A stretch of 38,321 nt of DNA from Bacillota bacterium (GCA_023436805.1 JAEZHT010000021.1:1-38321), one strand, 5' to 3'. Shown: positions 24,531 through 32,089, counted from the first letter of the stretch. Made by a program: numbers and translations. Notes: generated from the sequence alone by a model not told the origin.

Positions 24531-24561
24531 AAAAAAAGTCAGCTTTATTTACTGACTTTTT
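24531..24561 (-). terminator. Intrinsic terminator of the SGNH hydrolase unit
   Basis: Stem AAAAAGTCAG / CTGACTTTTT, T run on the minus strand. The stop codon of the 66-residue membrane protein lies in the loop. Confidence 0.8.
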
Positions 24562-24749
24562 CGCGGTGCTGGCAAATCTAATAATGAAGCGAAAATCGCG
24601 TAAATGAGCATAATTCCACCGAAAAATACCAATACGGGGTAATAGCTCAGTTGATCGGTCTGTGCACCAATCGCGATGGCGATGGTCCCACCAGAGACCA
24701 AAATGGATCCGACAATACCAAAAAATAATGTCCTAACTTCTTTTTTCAT
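24549..24749 (-). CDS. Small two-helix membrane protein
   Basis: 66 residues: a basic start (MKKEVR), two membrane helices (about 7-27 and 36-58) separated by a short loop, and a tail PAPRKSQ. No family recognised. It starts 1 nt after the SGNH hydrolase stop codon, so the two are co-translated. It has the size of small accessory membrane proteins. Confidence 0.65.
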   Translation of the reverse strand: MKKEVRTLFFGIVGSILVSGGTIAIAIGAQTDQLSYYPVLVFFGGIMLIYAIFASLLDLPAPRKSQ

Positions 24750-24750
24750 C

Positions 24751-25353
24751 TTACACTCCTATATGTGGTCTAATGACTTCTAGTATGGCGTCTTTAATGA
24801 TTTCATGGCCTAAATCTGTTGGATGTACACCATCTTCGGCGATTTGTGCCATGGTGTAATCTTTGAGTTTTGAATTGAGGACTTCTTGGAGTGGCAAGTA
24901 TAATGTGTTATACATGTGTGATAGTTTTCTAACAATCGCTTGTTCTTCAAACAATTCGACATCCCAACTTCTTTGGTAAACACCAATAGGGAACACAAAT
25001 GGTTCGATGAGCAAAATCTTTGTGTTGGGTAATAAGTACTTCACTTGTTTGATCAGATTTTTATAATAGTCTTCATACATCATCGGTGTCAGCACTTTTT
25101 GATCATAATGGTAATGCCACACTTCGTTGATCCCAATGAAAATCGATAAGAAATCTGGTTTTAAATCTAAGGTATCCTTCTGCCAACGCATCAATAAATC
25201 GATGGTGCGGTTGCCAGAAATGCCGCGATTGAATACCTCATGTTGTGGTAAAGCTTGTTGAATTTTTCGTACATAACCGAAGCCCAAATCCACTGGGTTT
25301 TCACGGTTTCTGTTACAATCCGTGATGGAGTCGCCTTGAAATAATAATCTCAT
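24751..25353 (-). CDS. SGNH/GDSL-family hydrolase
   Basis: 200 residues from ATG at 25353 (GAGG 10 nt upstream); an ATG three codons earlier lies directly on the RBS. Block I FQGDSITD holds the nucleophile Ser, block II NRGISGNRT the oxyanion Gly, block III GINEVWH replaces the usual GxND with GINE, and block V DGVHPTD gives the Asp-His pair. No signal peptide, so it acts inside the cell, on esters of lipids or sugars (carbohydrate esterase or lysophospholipase). Exact substrate not deducible. Confidence 0.88.
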   Translation of the reverse strand: MRLLFQGDSITDCNRNRENPVDLGFGYVRKIQQALPQHEVFNRGISGNRTIDLLMRWQKDTLDLKPDFLSIFIGINEVWHYHYDQKVLTPMMYEDYYKNLIKQVKYLLPNTKILLIEPFVFPIGVYQRSWDVELFEEQAIVRKLSHMYNTLYLPLQEVLNSKLKDYTMAQIAEDGVHPTDLGHEIIKDAILEVIRPHIGV

Positions 25354-25394
25354 TGTTGTCATACCTCATCTTTAGTTTATCACATTTTTTTATA

Positions 25395-25429
25395 AATGAA
25401 AAGGCTAAAGGGAGGGAGGCCTTTAGCCT
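25395..25429 (-). terminator. Intrinsic terminator after the 79-residue gene
   Basis: A 10 bp perfect stem, AGGCTAAAGG / CCTTTAGCCT (25402-25429), with an 8 nt loop, then TTTCATTTAT on the minus strand. Confidence 0.75.
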
Positions 25430-25454
25430 ATCGGGTAGGTGAGGTTGGGTACGT

Positions 25455-25694
25455 CTATTTTTGATTTGTTTGAAGATAATTTTTTCTAAATGGAGAGTCT
25501 GGTTGTGCGTCTTTTTCAACAATTCTTAAGAATGTTGCAAGTGGGTGACGGTTATTTGGGTGGATGTCAAACACCAATTTATCGTGCATGGCGTGGTCCA
25601 CAATGTCTTCTAATAATTCTGCCGTCACATCTTCGATTTCGATGAAATCACCATCGATGAAAATATTGTCTTGGTCTACTTTAATTAGTCTCAT
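25455..25694 (-). CDS. 79-residue orphan protein, possible ECF regulon member
   Basis: An acidic small protein (FIDGDFIEIEDVTAELLEDI..., HPNNRHPLATFLRIVEKDA) without signal peptide or membrane helix. RBS GGGGG 6 nt before the ATG. I recognise no family. Its upstream region contains GGACA-N16-CGTTTTATTA, also found before the first ECF sigma gene, which suggests control by that sigma factor. A small regulatory or adaptor protein is possible but not shown. Confidence 0.7.
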   Translation of the reverse strand: MRLIKVDQDNIFIDGDFIEIEDVTAELLEDIVDHAMHDKLVFDIHPNNRHPLATFLRIVEKDAQPDSPFRKNYLQTNQK

Positions 25695-25726
25695 AAGATA
25701 CCCCCATATGCTTTTCTACCTAATAA

Positions 25727-25762
25727 AACGAAAAAAAAACGGATTTTGTCCGCTTTTTAAAA
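25727..25762 (-). promoter_or_regulatory. ECF-type promoter copy / terminator of the AhpD-like gene
   Basis: GGACA (25747-25751), 16 bp, CGTT of CGTTTTATTAGG (25727-25730). The same bases can fold as AAAAAGCGGA / TCCGTTTTTT followed by T, which is a reasonable terminator for the gene ending at 25764, so the segment may do both. Confidence 0.55.
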
Positions 25763-25763
25763 A

Positions 25764-26363
25764 TTATTTGGATTTATTTGAAAATTTTCTACTGTAAAAT
25801 GGAATATACGGTAAAAATAACAACAATAATACTGGGAACAATACCATAGTAGTTAGCGGTACGAATATCTCATTTAAGATATTGGAGCCTTTGACGTGTT
25901 TGAATGTGAGTGTACGTTTTAAGTACCCTAAAGCGAGTCCCATCCCATTGGTCATGGTGATCATTTCGGTCACACCTAAGATGGCTCTTGATTTTCTCAC
26001 ATCATAGGTATCGACCAATTTTTGGTAAAAGTCAGCATCGATTTTTTCTTTGTTAAAAGCATAATCTTTCGCGAACAATACGCCTAAAGATTCTTCTTTT
26101 GGAACACCGACCAATTCACCAGATAATAACTCTTGGATATCATCTAAAGACAATCCCGCTTTTAATGCGAGTTTGGTATGGACAAATGAACACATTTGGC
26201 ACCCATTCACTTCGGTGACTGAAAGCATGATGCGTTCCTTAAATTTAAAGGTCATGCCATTTTTCTTTTTAAATAATCTGAGGTATAAAAACGAACGTGC
26301 TGCCCTTACAATGATGGGTAGTTGTTCGAATAAACCAAATTTGCGTTTTTCTTCAAAGCTCAT
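25764..26363 (-). CDS. AhpD-like (carboxymuconolactone decarboxylase family) protein
   Basis: 199 residues from ATG at 26363 with AAGGAG 9 nt upstream. A longer in-frame ATG at 26471 overlaps the -10 box and its extra codons cover a terminator-like hairpin, so I reject it. EVNGCQMCSFVHT (about residues 52-64) is the CxxC...H active site of AhpD-type peroxidase partners. The rest is helical, with a hydrophobic C-terminal anchor (MVLFPVLLLLFLPYIPFY) that is unusual for AhpD. It probably reduces a peroxide or disulphide partner near the membrane; partner unknown. Confidence 0.85.
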   Translation of the reverse strand: MSFEEKRKFGLFEQLPIIVRAARSFLYLRLFKKKNGMTFKFKERIMLSVTEVNGCQMCSFVHTKLALKAGLSLDDIQELLSGELVGVPKEESLGVLFAKDYAFNKEKIDADFYQKLVDTYDVRKSRAILGVTEMITMTNGMGLALGYLKRTLTFKHVKGSNILNEIFVPLTTMVLFPVLLLLFLPYIPFYSRKFSNKSK

Positions 26364-26379
26364 AAATTGACACTCCTTA

Positions 26380-26411
26380 AAAAAGAATACCATGTCTGCG
26401 TCATGGTATCT
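26380..26411 (-). terminator. Terminator-like hairpin in the leader of the AhpD-like gene
   Basis: Stem GATACCATG / CATGGTATT with a 7 nt loop, followed by CTTTTTT and then directly by the RBS. It sits between a good promoter (26463-26491) and the ATG, so it may act as an attenuator. Confidence 0.65.
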
Positions 26412-26462
26412 TTGTGATTTGATGACATAAGTTTGCAGGCTATCTATCATCGGATTGGCTTT

Positions 26463-26491
26463 ATTGTACATGCTTCGAAACGAAAATTCAA
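26463..26491 (-). promoter_or_regulatory. Promoter of the AhpD-like gene
   Basis: -35 TTGAAT (26486-26491), 17 bp spacer, -10 TACAAT (26463-26468). Leader of roughly 90 nt. Confidence 0.65.
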
Positions 26492-26526
26492 ATGATATGT
26501 CTTATAACCCATTTTTTATAATTAAG

Positions 26527-27099
26527 TTATTGAAATTCAATATCTGTATTTGTTTTTTCGTAGAAACGCATCCCAATGCCTGTATCTTCTGCATACATAT
26601 CTTCAGGGTACTTTCGCATGATCCACGTAACATAGAAGTCACCAACACAACCAGAGAAATGGACCATGAGTGTTAAGTAGCTAACGAGATTATAGGGGGC
26701 TGGTAATAATAGCGCCATGAGAAGCAATATAGGGTTGAGGATGACTGCTGGCGCTAAACCGATGATGAGATAATATTTTTTTCTGTAATAAATGCCTGGC
26801 GTGGATGCGCTCGCAGCCCAGCCATGAAACTGAAATTTCACTTTCGTTCCACTAAATCGGTGAAAAAAGAATGCGTGAATCAACTCATGAATAACCACAC
26901 TCAGTACCATCATAACAATGAATAACATCAAGTGGGGTATTTCAAGTGTTGTAAAATCAAAAAACAAAACACCGGGTACTAAAGGTACGATCAAAACAAA
27001 TGAGAGTACATTCAATAACACAAAGACACGTTTGTTTTTCAATAGATGTAAATCGTAACTCAAGGTATAACCCTCAGGTATTTGCGTATAAGACTTCAT
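26527..27099 (-). CDS. Membrane zincin metalloprotease (DUF3267-like)
   Basis: 190 residues from ATG at 27099 (GAGGTG 6 nt upstream). Four membrane helices; the second carries HELIH (His71-Glu72-x2-His75), the zinc-binding HExxH, and a later GDFYVTW stretch may give the third ligand. This matches the small putative zincin peptidases of Firmicutes (DUF3267). It would cut within or next to the membrane; substrate unknown. A TATAAT lies 19 nt upstream of the ATG, in the gap after the monooxygenase gene, with no terminator between them. Confidence 0.85.
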   Translation of the reverse strand: MKSYTQIPEGYTLSYDLHLLKNKRVFVLLNVLSFVLIVPLVPGVLFFDFTTLEIPHLMLFIVMMVLSVVIHELIHAFFFHRFSGTKVKFQFHGWAASASTPGIYYRKKYYLIIGLAPAVILNPILLLMALLLPAPYNLVSYLTLMVHFSGCVGDFYVTWIMRKYPEDMYAEDTGIGMRFYEKTNTDIEFQ

Positions 27100-27141
27100 A
27101 AACATCACCTCAAAGTCATTATACGTCATTTTTCAACTAAA

Positions 27142-28194
27142 TTATACTTTATTTTCTAAAGCAATCGCCGCCTCAATGATGGGTTTAACTTTCGTACCTA
27201 ATAATTCAATGGTTTTCATTACCTTTTCATGGTCAAGTTGACCCACAGGTACGTGTAATGCGAAACGGTTGATCCCCAATGTTTTTCTTAAATGAAGTAT
27301 CTTCTTCGCAACATACTCAGGGTCACCTACAAATAAAGCCCCCTCTATAGAACGACTGGCATCATAGGTTTGTCTTGTATACGTAGACCAGCCACGTTCT
27401 TTACCGATGATGTCCATCGCTTGTTTGATCGATGGGAAATACGTTTCAACCGCATCCTCATGAGATTCTGCGATATACCCATGGGAATGGACCGATATAT
27501 GCATGTCTTTTGGGTCATAGCCACGTTCTTTATAAGTTTTCCTATACAAGTCTACCAGAGGTGAAAACATCCTTGGATAGCCACCAATGATGGCAAGAAA
27601 TAGCGGTAGCCCGTAGTTCGCGGCACGGACGACGGATGCTGGTGTCCCACCAACAGCCACTTGAATTGGCAGTGGGTATTGGGTTCTTGGGTAAACCCCT
27701 AAGTGATCTATTTCGGCTCTAGTGCTCCCTTCAAATGAGACGATTTCATGGTCTCTAATTTGTAAGAGTAAATCGAGTTTTTCAGAAAACAAACGGTCAT
27801 ATTGATTTAAATCATAACCAAACAATGGGAAGGATTCGATGAATGAACCTCGACCAGCCATGATTTCTGCTCTGCCTCTTGATAACGCGTTCAGTGTTGC
27901 GAAATTTTGATAGACACGCACGGGGTCTTCTGAGGACAATACGGTAACTGCAGAACCCAATTTAATGTGCTTCGTTAAACGCGCTGCCCCAGCCAAAATG
28001 GTATGGGGTGCAGACGCAGCGAAGTCTTTTCTGTGGTGTTCACCAATCCCATAATAATCCAAACCAACTTGGTCAGCGAGCACTATCTCATCGATGAGTT
28101 GATTGATTCGTTCGTCGTATGATATGGTTTTTCCTGTTTTTAAATCTGGCATCACTTCTGCGAATGTTGTGATTCCAAGTTCGAATTTTGACAT
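27142..28194 (-). CDS. Luciferase-like flavin monooxygenase (LLM class)
   Basis: 350 residues, AGGTGATGTT before the ATG. GLDYYGIGEHHRKDFAASAP near residue 45-65 is the EHH signature of bacterial luciferase-like monooxygenases, followed by the TIM-barrel motifs KLGSAVTVLSSEDPVRV, SRGRAEIMAGRGSF and a C-terminal FVGDPEYVAKKI segment. It uses reduced flavin and oxygen on an unknown substrate; such proteins are common general oxidoreductases in Firmicutes. No partner reductase is encoded next to it. Confidence 0.92.
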   Translation of the reverse strand: MSKFELGITTFAEVMPDLKTGKTISYDERINQLIDEIVLADQVGLDYYGIGEHHRKDFAASAPHTILAGAARLTKHIKLGSAVTVLSSEDPVRVYQNFATLNALSRGRAEIMAGRGSFIESFPLFGYDLNQYDRLFSEKLDLLLQIRDHEIVSFEGSTRAEIDHLGVYPRTQYPLPIQVAVGGTPASVVRAANYGLPLFLAIIGGYPRMFSPLVDLYRKTYKERGYDPKDMHISVHSHGYIAESHEDAVETYFPSIKQAMDIIGKERGWSTYTRQTYDASRSIEGALFVGDPEYVAKKILHLRKTLGINRFALHVPVGQLDHEKVMKTIELLGTKVKPIIEAAIALENKV

Positions 28195-28219
28195 AACATC
28201 ACCTCATAAACATAATATC

Positions 28220-28235
28220 ATTTCGATTTCGAAAT
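28220..28235. repeat. Inverted repeat upstream of the LLM monooxygenase gene
   Basis: ATTTCGA and its complement flank a 2 bp centre (ATTTCGATTTCGAAAT), about 26 bp before the ATG. Possible operator. Confidence 0.4.
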
Positions 28236-28252
28236 ATCATGCGATTTGCTTA

Positions 28253-28282
28253 AAAAAGAAAAACCAGTCGATTGGACTGGTT
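28253..28282 (-). terminator. Intrinsic terminator of the SPFH-like gene
   Basis: An 8 bp stem AACCAGTC / GACTGGTT overlapping the stop codon, then TTTTTCTTTTTT on the minus strand. Confidence 0.85.
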
Positions 28283-28760
28283 AAGCTTGTTCTATTTCGT
28301 GCACATCGATGTTTGAAACGGCGAATGGGTAGGTATTTTTGGTGAAGAGTTCTACCAAATACTCGTTTAAATCTGCACGGATGGACTGCGCAGACCACAC
28401 GCAAGTTTCGACGAATTTTTCCATTTGTTTGAGCAAATCGTGGTGAAGGGACATGTGTTTAACTGCTTTATGGTAAGCTTCAATGTCGGTGATCACAAGA
28501 CTGATGGTTAAAGTGACCTTAAATAACATCCCATTGTCCGGTGCGAGTAACAAACGGTCAAAATTGAGGGTAGTTTCCCTTTGATACAAATACATCTTTT
28601 GAAATCCTGGCATCACGAAATGAAGGCCAGGTTCTTTATAGATTTCATGGATTTTACCCATTTGTTCTAACACACCAAACCCATCGGATGGGATGAAACT
28701 GAGGGATACGGTTAAAACAACGAATAAACCCAACACTATAAATACGATGAATGTTTCCAT
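28281..28760 (-). CDS. Short SPFH/band-7-like membrane protein
   Basis: 159 residues from ATG at 28760 (AAGGAG 6 nt upstream). One N-terminal membrane helix (1-22), then a band-7 start: FGVLEQMGKIHEIYKEPGLHFVMPGF, with the G-K-x-PGLHF..P pattern of stomatin/HflK proteins, and beta strands up to about residue 95 plus a helix. It stops before the long coiled C-terminal half of usual stomatins (250-300 residues), and the frame ends cleanly in a terminator, so it is a short form rather than a recent break. Likely membrane scaffold; partners unknown. Confidence 0.75.
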   Translation of the reverse strand: METFIVFIVLGLFVVLTVSLSFIPSDGFGVLEQMGKIHEIYKEPGLHFVMPGFQKMYLYQRETTLNFDRLLLAPDNGMLFKVTLTISLVITDIEAYHKAVKHMSLHHDLLKQMEKFVETCVWSAQSIRADLNEYLVELFTKNTYPFAVSNIDVHEIEQA

Positions 28761-28778
28761 CTTTATCTCCTTATTGAT

Positions 28779-28804
28779 AAAAAGCACGTCATTACGTGCT
28801 TTTT
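28779..28804 (-). terminator. Intrinsic terminator of the DUF2188 gene
   Basis: An 11 bp perfect stem, AAAAAGCACGT / ACGTGCTTTTT, with a 4 nt loop. Confidence 0.9.
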
Positions 28805-28810
28805 GTGCTA

Positions 28811-29458
28811 CTATTTTTTAGAATAATCTTGTTTACGAATCGACCCATCCACTTTATGAATAACCACGCTTGTGTTGGCTTTTTCTGCCAAACCTTGTGC
28901 GAATTCAATGGCTTCTTTTTGAGTATCAAAATACTTGATGGTTTTGGTTGAACCTTCTTTACGCACACGCCATTTCTTGAAATATGGACTGGTTTCTTCC
29001 TTATTCATAGAAATGTGGTATTTAGGGTTTTTTACAACCCGTTTGAGCGCGGCTTCTTCATCCGCATCTTCATCCAAATCTTCCGGTTTTGGTGTTTCTT
29101 TTACCGGTTCTTTTTTGACTTCTGCTTTTGGTTTCGCGACTTTCGGTTTTGGTTCTGATTTTACTTTTGGTTCTGGTTTAGCTTCAACCTCAGGTTCTGG
29201 TTTCGTTTCAACCACAGGCTCTATCTTAACTTCAGGTTCTGGTTTTACAGCCATGACTGGTGTTTCTACCACCGCTTCTGCGATGGAGGGTTGTTCTTCA
29301 ACTGGGGCAGGTGCCACAGGTTCACTTTGTTTTTTGATTTCTTCTACGGGTTTAACTTCTTTTTCTGGCTTACGTGACAATAAAAAAGTCACGACCACGA
29401 ATACCAATACCAATCCGATGAGAATATAAATGCTGTTTGTTTGAATAAATTCTTGCAT
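28811..29458 (-). CDS. Membrane-anchored Pro/Glu/Lys/Val-rich protein with C-terminal DUF2188
   Basis: 215 residues. One membrane helix (about 10-27), then about 110 residues of low-complexity Pro-Glu-Val-Lys repeats (KPEPEV, TKPEPEVEAKPEPKV), which form an extended linker, and a C-terminal DUF2188 domain (about 148-212: YHISMNKEET..FKKWRVRKEGS.., DTQKEAIEFAQGLAEK). The linker holds the small domain well away from the membrane. AGGAGGT before the ATG. DUF2188 is a short domain of unknown function; a spacer-plus-binding-domain design is inference. Confidence 0.85.
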   Translation of the reverse strand: MQEFIQTNSIYILIGLVLVFVVVTFLLSRKPEKEVKPVEEIKKQSEPVAPAPVEEQPSIAEAVVETPVMAVKPEPEVKIEPVVETKPEPEVEAKPEPKVKSEPKPKVAKPKAEVKKEPVKETPKPEDLDEDADEEAALKRVVKNPKYHISMNKEETSPYFKKWRVRKEGSTKTIKYFDTQKEAIEFAQGLAEKANTSVVIHKVDGSIRKQDYSKK

Positions 29459-29545
29459 AATATGACCTCCTGTTTATAATAATTTTGTCATAAAAACGCC
29501 TATAAATCAAATAAATACGGTGTTTTTTAGTGAGAATCGCTTTAA

Positions 29546-29572
29546 AAAATAAATGGCACACTACGTGTGCCA
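29546..29572 (-). terminator. Intrinsic terminator of the nucleoside phosphorylase-Nudix operon
   Basis: An 8 bp stem TGGCACAC / GTGTGCCA with a 3 nt loop, then TTTATTTTTT on the minus strand. Confidence 0.85.
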
Positions 29573-29576
29573 AATG

Positions 29577-30110
29577 CTATTCACAAAAGATGAGTGGTTC
29601 TAAAACAGCCCATGCGCGTAAAATACGATTTTTCGAATGAGGCACAAAATGGTCTTTACAAATAAACTCAATGAAATCGCACTTCGAAATCCATTGATAA
29701 TCGATGATTTCTTCATCTTGAATCTTGAAATGTTGGTTTGTCGTATCTATCTGATGGAAGAATCCTTTGAAAATACCGTCATAAAATACTTCTCTAAAAA
29801 TCGGTATGAAATTATTCTTATCTGCTCTTAATCCTGTTTCTTCTTCTAGTTCACGAACTGCACCTGATAAGACATCTTCACCCTTTAAGACGGACCCGCC
29901 CGTAATCTCCCAATAGTTCCCAAAAACTTTTCTTGGGTGACGCTTGGTTAAAAGGATTTGTCCTTTTTCATTCATCGTGATGATTTCAATCACGATATGG
30001 TATTGACCTTCTGGGTGTGATTCACCGCGCACCATATCGATGTTCAGTTTATTCTCATCGATGTCATAGGCATCGAACAATTCAAATTTATGGACTTCTT
30101 GTACAGCCAT
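29577..30110 (-). CDS. Nudix hydrolase
   Basis: 177 residues from ATG at 30110 (AAGGGG 8 nt upstream). A perfect Nudix box, G-x5-E-x7-REUxEExGU, runs through GSVLKGEDVL...RELEEETGL (about residues 72-94). The preceding HPRKVFGNYWEITGG resembles the IDI/YfcD type that handle diphosphates of small molecules. It hydrolyses a nucleoside diphosphate-type substrate and needs Mg2+. Last gene of the operon with the nucleoside phosphorylase (gap 52 nt); a role in clearing or salvaging nucleotides is inferred from that. Confidence 0.9.
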   Translation of the reverse strand: MAVQEVHKFELFDAYDIDENKLNIDMVRGESHPEGQYHIVIEIITMNEKGQILLTKRHPRKVFGNYWEITGGSVLKGEDVLSGAVRELEEETGLRADKNNFIPIFREVFYDGIFKGFFHQIDTTNQHFKIQDEEIIDYQWISKCDFIEFICKDHFVPHSKNRILRAWAVLEPLIFCE

Positions 30111-30162
30111 GGTTTCCACCCCTTAAGACCCACTTCATTATAACAAATCTAAAAGCATTCGC

Positions 30163-30909
30163 CTAGAGGTCTCTCGCGAGTTCTTTACAAATGAGTACCA
30201 AACGACTTCGTACACTTTGACGGGATTTCCACGAACGGGAATCCCAGACATCGCTGGTGAGGTCATCGCCAGCATACACAATCGCACCGTATTTGACTTT
30301 TCTAAATTGCGCAATCGCAATCAATGATGCCTGTTCCATTTCAACTAGAATCGCACCTTCATTTTGTCTACGTTTAACCCGGTCTTTGGTTTCTCTATAA
30401 AACGCATCGGTGGTCCATGTCTTACCAACCACATGTGGCACACCTAGGCGGTTTAAACCCGCTTCAATGGTTTTGACTACTTCAGGTTCAATAGCGATTT
30501 CTCGTGATGGTTTGGCGTAATGGTAACTCGTACCTTCATCTCTGATGGCATTTTCAATGACAATACAATGACCAACCGGCATTGGCTTCAATATACCACC
30601 ACCGCCACAAAAAAGGATACGTTTGATACCCATGGCGATGGCTTCTTCCATCATCCCACCGCACAAAGGTCCACCGATACCCCCATGGAATATCAAGGTT
30701 GGTTCATCGATAAACTTATAAAAGGTATAACTGTTTTCACCTTTTAAGTGGATAAACACATCGATTGACTTGTTTTCAATCAATTCATCGATCACTTCTT
30801 TGAAAAATGTGATGACGAGATTCTCTACTTTGGGTAAATGACTGACGTCACAATGGGGACGTATGAATACGTCGTCATGATCATCAAATTCTAAAATGGG
30901 ATAAGTCAT
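30163..30909 (-). CDS. Nucleoside phosphorylase (PNP/UDP family)
   Basis: 248 residues from ATG at 30909 (AGGAGG 7 nt upstream); 72 further codons upstream are an open-frame extension across another gene and are rejected. FHGGIGGPLCGGMMEEAIAMG and RILFCGGGGIL are the phosphate/ribose-binding part; VEMEQASLIAIAQ near residue 198 is the ExE-type nucleoside-binding motif and YAGDDL follows it. It cleaves a purine nucleoside or uridine with phosphate, giving base and ribose-1-phosphate, in salvage. Base specificity cannot be read off. Confidence 0.88.
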   Translation of the reverse strand: MTYPILEFDDHDDVFIRPHCDVSHLPKVENLVITFFKEVIDELIENKSIDVFIHLKGENSYTFYKFIDEPTLIFHGGIGGPLCGGMMEEAIAMGIKRILFCGGGGILKPMPVGHCIVIENAIRDEGTSYHYAKPSREIAIEPEVVKTIEAGLNRLGVPHVVGKTWTTDAFYRETKDRVKRRQNEGAILVEMEQASLIAIAQFRKVKYGAIVYAGDDLTSDVWDSRSWKSRQSVRSRLVLICKELARDL

Positions 30910-30920
30910 GGGATAACCTC

Positions 30921-31760
30921 CTAAGCGTAAGACAATATATATAAGGCTGCCATCAAAATTAAAACCACCACAACAAATGAAGACAGGGCGTAAACGGCAT
31001 AAAGCATGTAGACCATCGAGAATGGGTTTTCTAAGATGAAGTTTGAAAACAAGGTGATGACTGAAAACACAATCAGGACATAAATCACCATACCGAGGAT
31101 GCTTTGATAGAGCTTCACATGCCACGGGTCTGCTTGATCTAAAAACGAAGCGAAATGGATGAGCGCGTAAATAACGATTAAACCGATCATAATACCATTG
31201 ATGGTGGTGTCGTTCGCGTGGTTATATAATAGAATGCCTGTGGCGGTTAAACCAACACCAAACAATGACCCTAGCACTTGAAACCAAATGAAGCGACGTT
31301 GTTTAGGCGACCCATAGATGGTTTTCTTCGGCATCAGTGAATAATTCAGTGGTCTTCTAACCACCGCCTCTAGTTTCAATAACTGACTGCGGTCAATGAC
31401 AAAATCATACGATTGGTTTCGATCAAATACGACATGAATGATGCGTTGTGTGCGTTTTTTCTTTGGGTGTGGTTTGACAAAAAAATGTTCAATATCGACG
31501 AGTGGAATTTCATAATAACTCTTCGGTTTGGTATGTTTGAACGCCCCCATGTTGATGCTGATGTGGTCCCGATTCTTTTTGAGTTCATTTCGGTATGATT
31601 TCAATATCAATAGGTTAATGCCAATATTGATCAAAATCGATGACCCAAAACCGAGCCACCCTTGGTGAACCCACCCAGCCGTTAAAACAGTGATATTGAT
31701 GATGACAAGCCAAAATAAATAGACCGTTTGAAGTCTGGTTTGATTACAAATAACTTTCAT
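30921..31760 (-). CDS. Polytopic membrane protein of unknown function
   Basis: 279 residues. Two helices at the N-terminus (about 12-52), a soluble basic domain of about 95 residues (DHISINMGAFKHTKPKS.., DFVIDRSQLLKLEAVVRR) that resembles a PH-like membrane-protein insert, then four helices to the end. No family recognised. It starts the operon with the nucleoside phosphorylase (11 nt gap) and has an extended -10 promoter. Confidence 0.75.
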   Translation of the reverse strand: MKVICNQTRLQTVYLFWLVIINITVLTAGWVHQGWLGFGSSILINIGINLLILKSYRNELKKNRDHISINMGAFKHTKPKSYYEIPLVDIEHFFVKPHPKKKRTQRIIHVVFDRNQSYDFVIDRSQLLKLEAVVRRPLNYSLMPKKTIYGSPKQRRFIWFQVLGSLFGVGLTATGILLYNHANDTTINGIMIGLIVIYALIHFASFLDQADPWHVKLYQSILGMVIYVLIVFSVITLFSNFILENPFSMVYMLYAVYALSSFVVVVLILMAALYILSYA

Positions 31761-31783
31761 AGGAAATCCTCTTGCTATGAGTT

Positions 31784-31789
31784 ATTATA
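31784..31789 (-). promoter_or_regulatory. Extended -10 promoter of the membrane protein/phosphorylase/Nudix operon
   Basis: TGTTATAAT on the minus strand, 24 nt before the ATG; poor -35. Confidence 0.6.
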
Positions 31790-31799
31790 ACATTCAAAC

Positions 31800-31830
31800 G
31801 ATAAAAAAAATCACCAAGTTTTGGTGATTT
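31800..31830 (-). terminator. Intrinsic terminator of the tRNA operon
   Basis: A 10 bp stem AAATCACCAA / TTGGTGATTT (31808-31830) and a T run on the minus strand. Confidence 0.85.
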
Positions 31831-31841
31831 AATATATTCAT

Positions 31842-31915
31842 TGGAGCGGGTGATCGGGATCGAACCGACGTCATCAGCTTGGAAGGCTGGGGTTCTACCA
31901 TTGAACTACACCCGC
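31842..31915 (-). tRNA. tRNA-Gly(TCC)
   Basis: 74 nt with encoded CCA. Acceptor GCGGGTG / CACCCGC, anticodon loop CTTCCAA (anticodon TCC), T-loop GGTTCGATCCC. Reads GGN codons. Confidence 0.95.
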
Positions 31916-31920
31916 AAAAA

Positions 31921-31997
31921 TGGTCGGGAAGACAGGATTTGAACCTGCGACCTCCTGGTCCCAAGCCAGGCGCTCTACCAAGCTAAGCTACTTCCCG
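31921..31997 (-). tRNA. tRNA-Pro(TGG)
   Basis: 77 nt with encoded CCA. Acceptor CGGGAAG / CTTCCCG, anticodon loop CTTGGGA (anticodon TGG), T-loop GGTTCAAATCC. Confidence 0.95.
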
Positions 31998-32005
31998 ATT
32001 AAATA

Positions 32006-32082
32006 TGGCGTACCCAGGAGGACTTGAACCCCCAACCTCTTGATCCGTAGTCAAGCGCTCTATCCAATTGAGCTATGAGTAC
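32006..32082 (-). tRNA. tRNA-Arg(ACG)
   Basis: 77 nt with encoded CCA. Acceptor GTACTCA / TGGGTAC, anticodon loop CTACGGA (anticodon ACG, read as ICG after deamination). Confidence 0.95.
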
Positions 32083-32089
32083 AACTTTT

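Noticed and set aside
25433..25450. G-rich stretch that could form a two-layer G-quadruplex on the plus strand
   Set aside because: Only two layers, and the transcribed strand is the C-rich one; the neighbouring hairpin is explained as a terminator.
26363..26471. Longer start for the AhpD-like gene at 26471
   Set aside because: The extra codons cover the -10 box and a terminator-like hairpin, and the ATG at 26363 has a good RBS.
28935..29429. Plus-strand open frame of 164 codons, rich in Ser, Gly and Thr
   Set aside because: It is the complement of the Pro-Glu-Lys-Val repeats of the DUF2188 gene; repeats keep the other strand open, and no RBS is seen.
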